Below are positions 13,006 to 26,094 of a stretch of 64,000 nt of DNA, piece after piece. The stretch comes from Aquilaria yunnanensis (lineage: Eukaryota; Streptophyta; Magnoliopsida; Malvales; Thymelaeaceae). Positions within the stretch are counted from its first letter, which is position 1. Every line of letters starts with the position of its first letter. The position numbers were made by a program, and so were the translations under genes. Below the pieces are notes generated by a model, which was given only the letters and a program-made list of their open reading frames with translations, ran no database searches and was not told the origin of the DNA. Location of the stretch: contig CM077594.1 in assembly GCA_039654915.1 (NCBI GenBank), positions 87,124,893-87,188,892 on the forward strand, read 5' to 3'.

Positions 13006-13556
13006 CAGTCTCAATTTGTTGTTTTGGGGGCCCGATCCTGACAAAGTGAAATCTGGGAACAAGCAGGATAAAGACCAATACTTTGGGGATTTGAATACAA
13101 TAAATATGAGGTTCAATTGTCAGCTAGTTAGAAAAGTTTAAAGACAAAAAAAAAAAGTAAATTATGATGTCTTCATGGACTTTTTTTTTTTTAGGAAATA
13201 CCACAGTGGGTGGGTGAAGTGGACCTATTTTATATTTCCACCATTTTTTATTTTGTCATAAAATCACAAGTTTTATCATAAAATTTAGGGTAAGATACAT
13301 TCTGACCTTCATTTAATTGGTAAAAAAATATTTTTTATAAGGACGAAAGTTTAAAGAAAATAATTTTTGGCCCTCCTTTACAAAAAGCTGGGTTACTCCT
13401 CTTAATTAAATTTATGAACCCTTTTAACACAAAGTTGATCAAATACACAATATTCACTTTTAATATTTCATCATATATGTGTAGAACAATATTAGACTAA
13501 AGTATGATCATGAGGTTCGGAATGCAATAGTTAAATTGAGAATCTCGGATAATAAT

Positions 13557-16500
13557 TGTTGACACCCAATTTCGTCTGGCCTTTTTTTTAAAAATTTTAA
13601 AAAAAACTAATTAAAAAAAATTATTATTATTATTATTATTATTGCTAAAAAATTTTAATTATGTTAATTAGTTTAAAATATATTTTTATTTTGAGAAGAT
13701 TTGATTTAAAATAATATATGTGTGAATATGTATGTGTTTGAAATAAAAATAAAATTTCAGAAAAAAATGACAAAAAAATTAAAAGTTTGAGGTAAAAATG
13801 ACAAAATTGAGAAATTTCGGACAAAATTGACAAATTCTGAAAGTTTCAGGAGCTTTGGGTAATTTTTAGCCTCAATTTTGGGCCTAAACGAACGTTTCTG
13901 GCCCAAATTGACAGAAAACGTTAAAATTGTCAAAATCAGAAGCTTCTGAGCTTATCCAGAGCTGGAGTAACGTAAAGGACTGAAACTGTCATTTTACTAA
14001 TTTAAAAGATAAGTTTGAGATTTTTTTATTAATTTATCCGTCCACAGTTCAGCTAAGCTCCTTCTATAAATACCCCCCCAAATTCAGTGCTGAACACATA
14101 AAAAATCAGAGAAAAAAGTTCAGAGCTCCGTTTTAAAAACGAGAAAATAGAAGCCTTAGTCCTAGCCTCTCCTCCCTCTGTCAAAACAGTCCCAAAATTA
14201 TTTTTTCTTACATTTCGACTACCTTCTTCCTCTGTTTCCCTTTCTTTCTTTCGCCGTCGCCGCCGCCGTGCCGCCCCGTTGCCCTGCCGCCGCTGTCGCC
14301 GTTCCGCCGCCGCGCCCAGCCATCCCGCCGTCGCCGTCACTCCCACGCCGTCGCCGTCGCCGCCGCCGTTGCCGTTCCGCCGCCGCGCCCAGCCGTCCTG
14401 CCGTCGCAGTCACCGCCGCCGCGCCGCCCCGTCGCCTTCCGCCTGCCGCCCCGTCGCCTTCCGCCGTGATCCCGCACGCCTTCGCCCTCGCCGCCGCTTG
14501 CCTGGCCGCCGCCGTTCCCCCCTTGCCCCTGGCCGCGATTTCACGTTTCCTGTTAACAGGAAATTCAAATTCAAAATAAAAAGGTACAACTCTCATTTAG
14601 TCCTTCATCTTTTCAATTTCTTTCATTTTGGTCACTAACCTTTTTCTTTTGTTCTTGCAGAAAAAAAAAAAAAACTAATTACTAATTCTTTTACTTGTTT
14701 ATTTATTTGTTTATTATTGTTATTGTTACTAACCCCTTTTTTATTGTTGTTATTAACAACCAACTAATCTAACTTTACTAACTTTTTTTTTTGTTATTAA
14801 CAACTAATCTAACTTTACTAATTTTTTTTTTTATTGTTATTAACAACTAATCTAACTTTACTAACTTTTCTTTTTATTGTTATTAACAACTAACCATATT
14901 AACTGTGCTAACTTTTATTATTATTGTGTTATTAAAGTGGATGGCTAAAAAGGCCCACTTTATTATTAATTTTTTTGATGATTAAAAAAATAAAAAGGGA
15001 ATTTTATGTGAATAATTTTTAAAGGCTAACAAAAATCACTAATAAAAAAAAACCAACTATCTTTTATTATTTTGAGACATAACTTTTATTCCTTTTAATA
15101 AACAAACATAATGAAAAATAAATAAATAAATAAATGAATATAAATCATTTTTTTCAAATATATCTTTAAAAGTAATGATTTTTAATTAATAATTAATTAA
15201 ATAATTAATACAATTTAATAAAAATTAAATTCCATGTCCAAATGATCCGCCAGGATCCATGACTTGGAAAATATTTTAAATAGAATATATAAAATATATT
15301 TTTTTAAATAAAGTATATAAATAAATTTTCCTTTATTATAAAAAATAAAAACTTTGAACTAATATTTTTACTTATCTCTTTACCCAGCAAAATAATAAAA
15401 TATAAATTTTTAGTTTCTTTATTAATAAAAAGCATAAAAGAGTAAAAAAAAATTTTTTTGGGCTAATATTTTACTTATTTTTTTTACTTATTTCTTTCAA
15501 AATAATAAAAATATATAACTTTTTGTTTTCTTTATTAAATAAAATTTTATCCAAATGATTTCAAATAAAGGTAATAATAAAAAATTAAATCTCTTTACTT
15601 ATTAATTAGACGTATTTATAAATTAGAAAATTGAAAAAAAAAATCTTTTAACAAACAAAAAGAACATAAAAAAAATCATATAAATATCAAAAAATTTTCT
15701 TTATATACATATAAATCTTTGATTTCTTTAATCTTTTTTTTTAAATAAATTATATAAATATCAAAACTTTACCTTTATTTTTAAAATATACATATAAATT
15801 TTTAGTTTCCTTATTAAATAATCATTTTTTCTTAATTTTTTTTATATATAAAAAATAAAACAAATAAATATTAAGACTTTTCCTTTTTGAAATATACATA
15901 TAAATTTTTGGTTTCATCATTAAATAAATAAAGTTTTGTTTACTTTTTGATTCACATTTTTATCAAATAAAATATTAAGACTTTACTTTTATTTTAAAAA
16001 AATATACATATAAATCTTTAGTTTTCTTCATTAAATAAATAAAACCTTGATTAAATAATTACTTTCTTGGTTCATCTTTTATCAAATTAAAAAACTAAGC
16101 TTAAAAAAAATAAATATGTATAAATATCAAGACTTTTTATATAAATCTTTTCTTGAATAATTAATTTTGGTTTATCTTTTATCAAACAACAAAAATCAAT
16201 CAAATACATGAATATCAAGATTTTATTTTTAACTCTTTTGTTTTCTTTGGTAAATAAAATCCTGGTATTAAATAAAAAGAAATAAAAAAAGAAGAAGAAA
16301 ACCTCCACTTTATTTATTGTTATTTAATTTTTCTTTATTTTATGGTTAAACTCATTTCATTTAAAGAAATTAGCCATAAAAAATATATATGTAAAATAAA
16401 TCTGAACCATGTTGTTAAGTTAAAAAAAAAAAAAATTTTAGTTCATGGTATATTGGCTGGAAACTGTCTCGTGCCCGCTTTTGAGCTGCTTCACTTGGTG

Positions 16501-17364
16501 AAGAGGGTCTGGCTGAGTAACAACGCCCCGTACCATGATCAAAGATTTTTATTTTTAAACTCTTTGATTCCTTTAAATTAACTTCTTATTAAATAAAAAA
16601 ATTAATTTTTTTTAATTCTTTTATAAATTGAGCAATTCTTTAAATAATAAATATCCTTCATTAAACAAGAAAAATCAGATAAGAAAAAAAAAAGAAAGAT
16701 AAGAGAAAGATAAAAATAAAAAAGACAAAGAAAAGAAAAGAAAAGAAAGAAAAGAATAATAAGATATAAAAAAGAAAGATTTTTTTTAAATCATTAACAA
16801 ATTTAATAACAAAAGACTTATAAGTTAAACTAATAATTAATTCCATAAAGTAATAATTAAATAATTAACTCTAAATAATTTCCATATCCGCATGATCCGG
16901 TAGGATCTACGGTTTGGAAAATATCGACTTTTTTTTAAAATTAAATAAATAAAAAGGTAAAAATTCATGTTTACAATATGGGTTAAATTGTTTAAAATTT
17001 CACCAAATTCCGTGTCCAAATGACTCGGCAGAGTCCATGGTTCGGAATCAAATCTTCCGTGTCCAAATGACTCGGCAGAGTCCATGGTTCGGAAGTATAA
17101 AAATTCTATACAAATTAATTACCAAAAATCCACATCCGATTAATTCAGTTAAAAATTCTAGATTGAAAATTAACTGAAATTTATTTAAAAGCAAAGTAAA
17201 ACAAAATTAAAATCAACTAAGGTGCCAATTTTGGGCGCTATAACAATATTGTTTTAGCGTAACCGTACTCCCGATCCCCGAACTCTTGCAGACCAATTAT
17301 AAGGTGACCAATCGACCTAGGTAAACAGATTGGTGGCGACTCCAGAAAACCCGACGTTGCCACA
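13557..17364 (+). mobile_element. Solo LTR of a Ty3/Gypsy-type element (same family as the nested element)
   Basis: It starts TGTTGACACCCAATTTCGTC and ends GACGTTGCCACA. Both flanks are ATAAT (13552-13556 and 17365-17369), a clean 5-bp target duplication with no internal region, which defines a solo LTR left by LTR-LTR recombination. Landmarks shared in order with the 2515-bp LTRs at 39870 and 53634 are a TATAAATA box, a GC-rich CCGCCG leader, a GTTCTTGCAG site, an AGTGGATGGC block, and tandem copies of CAAATGACTCGGCAGAGTCC. This copy is about 1.3 kb longer, mainly through AT-rich repeats at 15.1-16.3 kb. The proline/alanine- or arginine-rich frames at 14219-14638 lie in the GC-rich leader on both strands and are not credible genes. 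Confidence 0.9.
14065..14072 (+). promoter_or_regulatory. TATA box of the solo LTR
   Basis: TATAAATA stands about 170 bp upstream of the GC-rich leader, at the same place as TATAAAT in the other two LTRs of the family. Confidence 0.6.
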
Positions 17365-17369
17365 ATAAT

Positions 17370-18330
17370 ATAATTTAAGCTCATAAAAGGAAATTCTGTG
17401 ACAGAAAATGCTTGAATTCTTTTTATGAATGATTGCATTTACATTATTTATGAGTATTAATACTGGTCTAACGTTTAAACCTCAAAAAACATTAAAAAGG
17501 GGATTGTTTTGATTTTATATATTGTTTATTGTTAGGATCTAATATTGATTTCATGTTGAAAATTTAACATCAATAAGGGACAGTAGTCAATGAGAAGGCT
17601 AACCAATAAATTTTTTATTTAATTGAAACATTAGAGACGAAACTAACCGTTATGGATTAATAATTATTATATTCATTGGTGGAATGGTCCCGTTCACCGC
17701 CGCGGCTGCTTGCTGGTGGCGTGTTGGGTCAGCGTCAAGCCAATCAATTATCAGAGTTCGGCGCTCGCCGAAAAAAGCTAATTCTGGAAGCCTATAACGC
17801 GGAATCTTGTGCTTCTTCATGGCTCATGCAAGATCCTTGTTACCAACCAAATATACGCTTCTGGAGAATTGTTTGTTACGTTGTTCCCCTCACCTAAAAT
17901 GTTCATGTACTTACATACCAGCTACTTATAGGAGTTAGGACCGATCGATTGAATATTTATTCAAGTATGGCAATCATATTTTTCAAATTTGGCAACTGTT
18001 GCTTGCTCGTAGATGAAAGGTTTCAAATGATTGTTTGCTCGGTTCTCTGTTGTTAATTTTGGGAGAGAAGGTTGAGTGAAAGAGTAGTAAGTTAGGCAAC
18101 AACTGGAGAATGAGGGGATTGGAGGTCCAAAGAAGTCAAGTCGGGTTGGAAGCAGAGCCAGCAATTTCGAAAGTAGGGACCAAAATGAATTCTTTATAAA
18201 ACTATAGTTCCTTAATAAAAGTTTTACATCTATAAGTGAAAATGGAGGAGGAGAAACATATGCATGGTCAACATATATGCCGATTTGTTCAGTCTCCAAA
18301 ATATCCTTAGCGTTGAGGAAGTCGTCCAAA
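17370..18330. other. Intergenic stretch with a GC-richer block
   Basis: No gene is recognised. The block 17676-17900 is distinctly less AT-rich than its surroundings and holds a 73-codon open frame without a known motif. It could be organelle-derived or captured sequence. The 122-codon minus frame at 17961-18329 has no recognisable domain. Confidence 0.3.
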
Positions 18331-20260
18331 AGACCTTGAGGACCAAAACATTATATCACCATATATTGAGGACCAATTTTGGAATAATGCCACTTTTTCC
18401 ATTCTAGCTATATTAATAGGCCGAGTTGGGTAAAGGTGTTTAGTGGGTTGGGTTGTGCCTAGCCTTGGGTCAAACCTAACCAAACCTGGTCAAGGCCCGA
18501 CTCGGTCCAACCCATGGAGATGCATTGGAGAGGTTAGGCAATTATGGGTCCAGGGGAAGAAGGGGTGTTGCGTGAGATGTAAGGGCTAGAATTGCTAAAA
18601 TTCAAAATTTAAACTTTCCATATATCTACTCTATACCTCTGTTATTATGACAAAAGTTAAAGCTGAAACATTTCTAAAAGTTGGAACCATAAATACTAAT
18701 TGTACATTTTATATTTTACAGGAAGATTTACGTTTACTTGTGAACTCGGTACTAACAGAGATGGTAAAAACAAGAAAAGGGTCAAGTTGGTAAAAGTTAA
18801 CACGTTTTGCATAGCACTGGGTCACGTTCAACAAATCTTTATGACCTACTTTGTTATTGCTTGTCTTTTTATTAATCAAAATTGCACCAATGATGTTGTT
18901 TATCTCTAAAATCATAATTTAACAAATATTTAAAAAAAAACAGAAAAAAAACCCAGCCTAACACAGAATTTATGTGCTGTGCCCGGATCTAACCTAACCA
19001 AACCTAGCCAAGCAGGTCCCGAGGCCAGTTAGATCCACTATGCACCACTAAAGCAAAGTACCATTCATGCTTGACCGACATCAAGGTCATTGTAGATCTA
19101 CAGTACCTCAAACATGTAATTAGTATCTATACTAGGTGGGACGGCTACACATTATTGCAACAATTCGTTGTTCATGACCAATGGTAAGGAAGCATTATTT
19201 GTAGACCAAGATGACAAAGACTTGTAAATTGAGGTAGTCCATTAGCATATAAAAGAGTTTGACGACAAAAAAAATCAAATCGTATATCTTATGGAAGTAT
19301 TTTAGAATTCTGCCATTTTTTTGTTATGGGCATGTTCCTCGGTCAGGCTAGGTCTTGCTCATGTGCTGCCCAAAGTTCTGTAGTGAATTAAGGGGTCAAC
19401 TGTCATCCAGAAAAGTTTGAGGACCAAAATATTATGCTGCCATATGTTAAGGACCAATCTCAAGATTATGCCACTTTTCCGTTTTAGGCATATTCCTGGG
19501 CCAAGCCAAGTTCTATTTTGGTCGAAATTGAGGTTACTGTAGCTAAAATACCTCAAACATGTAATTACTATCTATACTAGATGGGTTGGCAGCACATTGT
19601 CGCAATAATTCGTTATTCAGGAGTAATTTTGTATGAAGCAATATTTGTAGATCTTTGGAACAAACACTTTTAAATTAAGGGAGTCAGTTATCAAATAAAA
19701 AAGTTAGATGACAAAAAAATCAACGCATTTAACTCATGTAAGTATTTCAAAATTCTACCATTTTTTTTTTCTATTATGGGCATGTTCCTTGGTCAGGCAA
19801 GGCACTTGGCACGTGCGGTCCAAAGTTTTGTTGTGAAATAATGGGTCAACCGTCATTGAAAAAAATTTGAGGACCAAAATGTTATAGCGCCATATATCAG
19901 GAGCCAATATCAGAATTATTCCTTTTTTCAGTTTTGGGCATATTCGTGGATCAAACCAGGTATTGTTCACAGTTGGCTCAAGTCAAGGTTACTGTAGATC
20001 TATATTTACCTAAAATACGTAATTAGTATATATGATAGGTGAGTTGGCCGCACATTGCTGCAACAGTTTGTTGTTCAGCAGCCCAATTGTGAAGAGAAAG
20101 CAATATTTGCTGATCAGGAGGACCAAGACTTGCAAATTGAGGGAGTCAATTGTAGTTTGATGCCCAAAACATTTATTCTATCATTTTTCTGTTATGGTCA
20201 CGCTCCTGGGTCAGACCAGATACTTTGCATGACCGGATTGAAAAGTGATTGAGCTGGTTA
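18330..20260. repeat. Degenerate tandem repeat, ~450-bp unit, 3-4 copies
   Basis: Phrases recur in order near 18340, 19410 and 19865 (GAGGACCAAAA, then CGCCATAT, then ATTATGCCACTTTT). A second set (TTACTGTAGATCTA, TATACTAGGTGGG, AACAATTCGTTGTTCA, GCAATATTTGTAGA) recurs near 19090, 19535 and 19990. Copies are diverged and AT-rich. No coding capacity is apparent. Confidence 0.75.
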
Positions 20261-21790
20261 ATTCTTGGTCTATCTTTATTCAAGATGCTTCACTAGGAAG
20301 AGAACTGCTAGTCTTCTTCTTTTTTTTTTTTTTTTAAACTTTTAAGAAGAATCATATTATGAGTTTTATAGAGTAAACAATACGTTCACTTTCGGGAAAA
20401 TGAAATTCAGATAAAATATATTTTTACCAGCTATCAAATCATATTACAAGTCTTATTATAGATACTGAGCTTGCTTATGTAAAGTTATTGTTAAAATGAT
20501 ATTTCTCAGTACGAGGGAGGTGCTTTTGGTTGTGGTCAGAATAGAGAAGTTCCATGGACAGGGAAACGGACCGAATAAATTTGCACGTACGCGAGGCATA
20601 TTGAATTGTTTTTTTTTTTTTTTTAAATTTCGAATCATCTTTTTAAGTATATTAAGATTTGAGAGATTATATATTTAAAATTGGTGGGAAATTTGCCTAT
20701 TTTTTAAAACATAAAGAAACGCCAAATTGCAACTTGATAATATAATGGTACACAATACATCGATAATATTCATCTCTATTTGAGTCTGTGGTATTTGAAT
20801 TCTTTAATCATTGGGCAAAGTCTTTTGCGTACATGAAATTGTTTATGAAAGAGTCCTTTACAACGGTCAAAGGGCATGGGAATGGGCATATTAAACTATA
20901 CCAGGCATGGATTGGATCCTCTCGTGATCTGATCCCCCATAACTCAAAAAACTAATGCAATTTGATCAGTAGATCCAAATAAAACAGTATACTTAATAAT
21001 CCCATACACTTGGTAATTTCTATTCAAATTAATTATTTTTATAATATATTAATGTAAAACATTCAATTTTGTCTTATCAAAATTTTTGTCTATTAACTGA
21101 CCCTGTTTACCTCATAACCCATCCTTCTAACATCAAGAATTAATTAAAGTTATGTAGATAAGTGCAGTTCATTTGATTGGTCGTACAATTTTCATGTGGA
21201 AACCATAGTAAAGGTATCAAGAAAATGAGAAATCTAGTTTCTAATTTATCTCAAATCAATGTTGCCAGAATTAAGATCATGTTTGATCGTTTTTCTTCTT
21301 TTGAGATTCGGATTGTAGAATTAAATTTACAAACCATAAGTTCATACGAAAAGCTTACATTTTTTTTTTTGCATTGATAATATAATTTATATAGAAAAGT
21401 AAATACATTGAAAAATTAAATGAATTCAAATGTTATAATGAACCTAATAGTTCTATAATAAGCAACACAAAATTTAAATGAATTCAACGGAATTGTAATT
21501 TTAACAACATTGTCTCAAACTTGTGCTTCCAATTCTTTCCAAATTTATTATATAGACAACCTGAAAAATTAAAAAAAAAAAAAATTAACCACGAAATTAT
21601 GATACCCTTCACAAAATTGTCAAACAGAGACACAAAACTTCAGTCTCCCATAGCATACGAAACATAGGTCCACCGAATAGCTGGCTGGTTGTAATCCAAA
21701 CCACACCGATTTGGATTTCCACGCAATCATACCAGAGGCACGCTAAAAAATTCATTATATACACACTACGACCGAATCGTTTTGCTCATC
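20261..21790. other. Intergenic DNA, nothing recognised
   Basis: AT-rich sequence with T-runs and short unsupported open frames. I see no RNA gene, transposon end or coding similarity. Confidence 0.5.
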
Positions 21791-21792
21791 AT

Positions 21793-22104
21793 TTTTAACT
21801 TACTTCAATTTAATTTAAAAGAGTTATTTTTATTTTTTATAATTTTTAACTTGAAATTGATTTTATTTGAAAGACAACATTGTATAGGTCTAATAATCTA
21901 TTAGAAATGTAACTTTTACAATCTTATTAAATTTTTATGAATTTTCTTTTTAATGTCTAAAAAAACTCATAAAAATTTAATAATATCATAAAAATGTACA
22001 TTTAAATGGATTATTACACCTATGTAATATTGGCTTTTAAATGAATTTGATTTCATAAAAAAAATATAAAAATAAAAATAAATTATTTTGAATTAAGTTG
22101 ACTT
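21793..22104. mobile_element. Second copy of the Tourist-like MITE family (ends degraded)
   Basis: Inner inverted-repeat segments match the element at 7155-7496. They include ACTTGAAATTGATTTTATTTG, TAGGTCTAATAATC versus GATTATTACACCTA, and TTTTGAATTAAGTTGAC. The outermost bases are degraded, and the right side abuts the A-tail (read as T-rich) of the LINE remnant. Confidence 0.6.
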
Positions 22105-23081
22105 TTTTCTTTTTTTTGCCAAACTAATTTCATTCAAAACTCAAGGGGGATTGTACTCTTGAGCAAGAAATGAATCAAGAGAGGGACTTGTCATCTAAGG
22201 CATACTTCTCATCACTCTTTTACAAGTTTTGGCAATGCAGTTGGTACAGTTATTCGCTTGCATGCCAATCTTTCTGAATGTGCATTTTTGAAACCATCTA
22301 TGCATCTACTGGATCTCCTCCATTACAGTCTTTGATTGCCAGTAAACTTTGCCATGAAGAACACTAGCAATAGCCTTAGAAGTGTTAGACTCTATGGTGA
22401 CACAAGGGAAGCTTAGTTTTAAAGCACACTTTAACCCATCTCGAAGAGCTTGTAGTTCTAATTTTAAAACCCCTTTAGTTAAAGAATAGTTCCCTCTTGC
22501 CTAGAGTAGCTCCCCACATGCATCGCTGACAATCGCACCTATGCCAACATGAACAGTGTCATGGTCCCATGCGCCATTCACATTAATTTTGACCCTTCCT
22601 ACATCAGGTCTCTGCCAACACTGCTTAATCATAGTCCCCTTTCTAGTAGATGATCCATTTCCTTAAACATCCCAATATTTAGAGAAGGCTTGCTGGATTT
22701 TATGAATTTCCAAATGCACTAGCAAATGAACCCTACTTTGGACAGTAAAATCTCCATATCAGCTTTGGTTAGAGTCAACTATGTGTAAATTGCCAAAAAC
22801 CATTCATCAAATGTGGTAGCAACATCTCTATCACTTTTGTAATCTAAATAGGCACACCAAACCATTCTTGTCCAGCCACATGTAAGAATTACGTGTTCAG
22901 AGGTTTCAAAAAGAGAGCAAAATCTACATATGGGTTCCATTGTTATTCTTTTTTTATGTAGATTGTTTGCAATTAATACACCATTTTGACACAATCTCCA
23001 CAAAAGATTCACTATTTTAGGTGGACATTTAAGCCTCCATAGATGTTTCCAAACCTTTCCATCAACTACAACACTAATCAA
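22105..23081 (-). pseudogene. LINE (non-LTR retrotransposon) 3' remnant: RT zinc-binding plus RNase H-like
   Basis: On the minus strand, 23081-22779 encodes a segment with WKHLWRLKCPPKIVNLLWRL followed by CRFC, H and C, the layout of the reverse-transcriptase zinc-binding domain of plant LINEs. Downstream, near 22620-22320, the frame reads VKINVNGAWDHD and then an RNase H-like stretch (GIGAIVSD, LELQALRDGL), interrupted by stop codons. A T-rich run near 22104-22117 would be the poly(A) tail. The reverse transcriptase itself is missing, so this is a 5'-truncated, inactive copy. Seen: these motifs. Known: this domain order is that of plant L1-type elements. Confidence 0.8.
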
Positions 23082-23089
23082 CGGATTGA

Positions 23090-24320
23090 TAAGAAAAACC
23101 TAGCCGCCTCCTCTTCCCCTCAACTCATTTCTTTCTACCGTCTCCCTCATCTCTCTTTGTGGTTCTCTTTCAATGTTTCTATTACTTGACTAATCTTACC
23201 TAATGTTTTTTTATCAAATTTTATGATGGATGCAATCTTTTTCAAAATCTTGATGTTTAAGAGTGATTCGAGACTCTCGCATGGTAGATCTTCAATTGGA
23301 AACGGGCAACCATGAATCTAGGTTTTCTATTGGGGTCATTAGAATCTTGACTCTATCAGGATGTCTCGACGCTTGACAACAAATGTAAAGGCGATTGTAT
23401 AGAATAAAGTCAATCTTTATTTTTTTAGGTTTTCTAGGTAATCTTTTTATTTTTATAGATAGTCTTCTTTAGGTCACTAATACCTAGTTGGTTCTAGCAA
23501 TACTTGGTTATTGTTGCCTTGGTCTAGGTTTTGTTCCAGTTATTTGAGTTATGTACTTCAGATTTATTCTGACTTATTTGGAATGCTCAGCTAATTAATC
23601 TAATTTTCTTCTTTTCATTCGGTGTCACAGGAATGAGTAACTTTTTTATGGCCAATTTTATGTTCTTGTTGTTTTTTAGAGTCTTATGCTATTTTGGTTT
23701 ATAAGATACCTTTTGACTCATCTTTAATTGGAATTAAATATCTTTTGTAAAAAAAAATCTTTCCATCAATTTGATGAGATGTAGACACTCTTCCTGCTTG
23801 CAGGGGGTGAGCCATGGAGTAATAAGAAAATTTAACACTTAACTGTTCAGATCTTTCAATGAGTCACACCCGCGGAAGCTGGGCCATGGATTAAGTTAAA
23901 ACAATTACGTATATAATTTCTGTCTTTTATTTAATGTATACATAATCATATCTCCTTTCTTTTTAATCGCATTGTATCTAATAAATAAAGATCAATCTCC
24001 GTGAAAATATTGAAAGTTGATGGACTGCGCATATTTCTCAAGCAATTCCTTTCGTACATAAAATATAAAATTGAATTCTCTTATTTAAGATGTCTACGTT
24101 TATTCCATTCAAATCAGTTCGTGTTAGTATTTAATTGAATATTTGAAAGAAAGTAGCCCCATCCCAAAAAGCCCCCCAAAAGACCGGGGAAAAATAAATC
24201 TTCCAGCTTTATTTTGTACAGCCAAGCTGGCACCAGCATAAGGGTGGTTCCTCCAGTTTTCGGTTCACGCGTACCCCGTCACCCCACACCACACCCCAAT
24301 TCTCTTCACACAAGCCTTCT
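23090..24320. other. Intergenic DNA upstream of XTH
   Basis: No gene or transposon end is recognisable. The last 150 bp become CT- and C-rich toward the XTH promoter. Confidence 0.5.
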
Positions 24321-24325
24321 GCTCT

Positions 24326-24333
24326 TATATATA
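24326..24333 (+). promoter_or_regulatory. TATA box of the XTH gene
   Basis: TATATATA in a CT-rich context lies about 135 bp upstream of the XTH start codon, a usual distance for a plant promoter with a leader of roughly 100 nt. Confidence 0.7.
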
Positions 24334-24464
24334 CCTCTCTTCCTCTTGCCTTGAACCTCAAACCTAGACACCAAATAATCTCTTCTCCTTTTCTATTCTG
24401 ATTTCACTTCTTGTGTTTCCAAAAGGAAAAACAAATACCCATCAGAAAGATCAATCAATAAGGA

Positions 24465-26094
24465 ATGGGTTACCTGTTTTGTAATACTGGGATTTGTGTG
24501 GTTCTTCTGTTTGGCTTTGTTGCTGTTGCCTCTGCTGGTAACTTCTATGATGATTTTGATATAACTTGGGGTGGCAATAGGGCCAAGATCTTCAATGGAG
24601 GGAAGCTTCTTTCCCTCTCTCTTGACCAAGTCTCTGGCTCTGGCTTTGTCTCCAAGAAAGACTACTTGTTTGGCAGAATTGATATGCAGCTCAAGCTTGT
24701 TGCTGGCAACTCTGCTGGCACTGTTACTGCTTATTATGTATGTCCCTAGACTACCTCCTTAAACAACTCTCTCCCTCTCTCTCTTTTTCACTTGATTTTT
24801 CTTAGTACATCTTACTGGCCGCCACTTTTTCTTTTTTTCCTCTAAGCACACCTGTTGTTTTTGCAAATGAGTTTTTTTGCTATAAAAATGAAAACATTTT
24901 CCTCCAACCCAGGTAGAAGGAAACTCCTCCTTCCTTGGAGATGTGGCAGTTTTGAACTGCTTAATTGCAAAAATTTAATTTTTCCTTTATTTTTCAAGCA
25001 GTTCTATCTTTCAAACTACCCAATAACTTGATACCACGCATGCAGGTAGGAGGAGTTTCCTCTTACCCGGTTTTGAGGAGAATAGTGTCCAAATATTAAG
25101 GTCACGAAAGGAATATGATTCCTTGAACCATCACCATCTAGTGACTTCTTTCCCAAGGCAAAGCTAAAACCTGGTCCGCCTTTAATTCTCCTTTTCCTTT
25201 CTTTCTGTCTCTCCAATCTCTTTTCAAAGACTAGTCACTTTCCAGATCAGCTGTCTTGAGCTTTTGTTCCTTCCAACTACTATGCATTTTTCGTTTTCTG
25301 CTAAAAATGGAAATGAACCAATTATTCTTCAGGAAAGTGTGTAACTGTTTAGCAAATGTTGTTGTTGTCTTGCAGCTGTCTTCTCAGGGGCCAACTCATG
25401 ATGAAATAGACTTTGAGTTCTTGGGGAACCTCAGTGGTGATCCTTATGTTCTGCACACCAATGTCTATGCTGAGGGCCAGGGTAACAGAGAACAGCAGTT
25501 TTACCTCTGGTTTGACCCCACCAGAAACTTTCACACTTACTCCGTCATCTGGAATCCTCAGAACATCGTGTAAGAGAAATCAAAACCCTTAATATCATAA
25601 AAAATTAGACTTTCTTTTTTTTTTTTTCCTTGGAGTTGCCCAACTGTAGATATCAAACCTTTCTTTAAGATATTGATCTTTCCTTTTTTGGGGTCAGTTT
25701 CTTGGTGGATAACACCCCCATAAGAGTTTTCAAGAATGCTGAAGCAGCTGGAGTTCCATTCCCCAAGAACCAGCCTATGAAGATCTACTCTAGCCTCTGG
25801 AATGCTGATGACTGGGCCACGAGAGGTGGATTGGTGAAAACTGACTGGTCCAAAGCACCCTTTACTGCATACTACAGGAACTTCAATGCTACTGCCTGCA
25901 CTTGGTCTGCAGGAACTTCTTCTTGCTCCTCCACGAACCCGAGCTCCTTCTCTGATGCCGCCTGGCAGGTCAATGATCTCAATGCCTACAGCAGGAGGAG
26001 ACTGAGATGGGTCCAGAAGTATTTCATGATCTACAACTACTGTGCTGATGCAAAGCGCTTCCCTCAAGGCCTTCCTGCAGAATGCAGACGTTGA
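24465..26094 (+). CDS. XTH: Xyloglucan endotransglucosylase/hydrolase (3 exons, 287 aa)
   Basis: Secreted GH16 enzyme that cuts and religates xyloglucan in the cell wall. Exons by eye: 24465-24737, 25376-25569 and 25698-26094. All introns are GT-AG, and the joined frame is 864 nt with no stop. Residues 1-24 are a hydrophobic signal peptide ending ASA. The catalytic motif [10 protein letters not shown] is at residues 99-108, with E101, D103 and E105 as the conserved triad. It is followed at once by N109-L-S, the N-glycosylation site typical of group I/II XTHs. The C-terminal XET_C region has the expected cysteines, [18 protein letters not shown], and the end [16 protein letters not shown]. Length and intron positions fit the family. 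It looks intact and most like the TCH4/XTH22-25 cluster, although the exact orthologue is not resolved. TATA box and AATAAA signal are in place. Confidence 0.97.

Noticed and set aside
14219..14638. Pro/Ala- and Arg-rich open frames of 97-125 codons on both strands
   Set aside because: They lie in the GC-rich CCGCCG leader of the solo LTR and are open in several frames at once because of composition. The matching region in the other LTRs behaves the same way.
22779..23081. Independent RNase H-like gene
   Set aside because: The zinc-binding plus RNase H order, internal stops and A-tail identify a truncated LINE instead.
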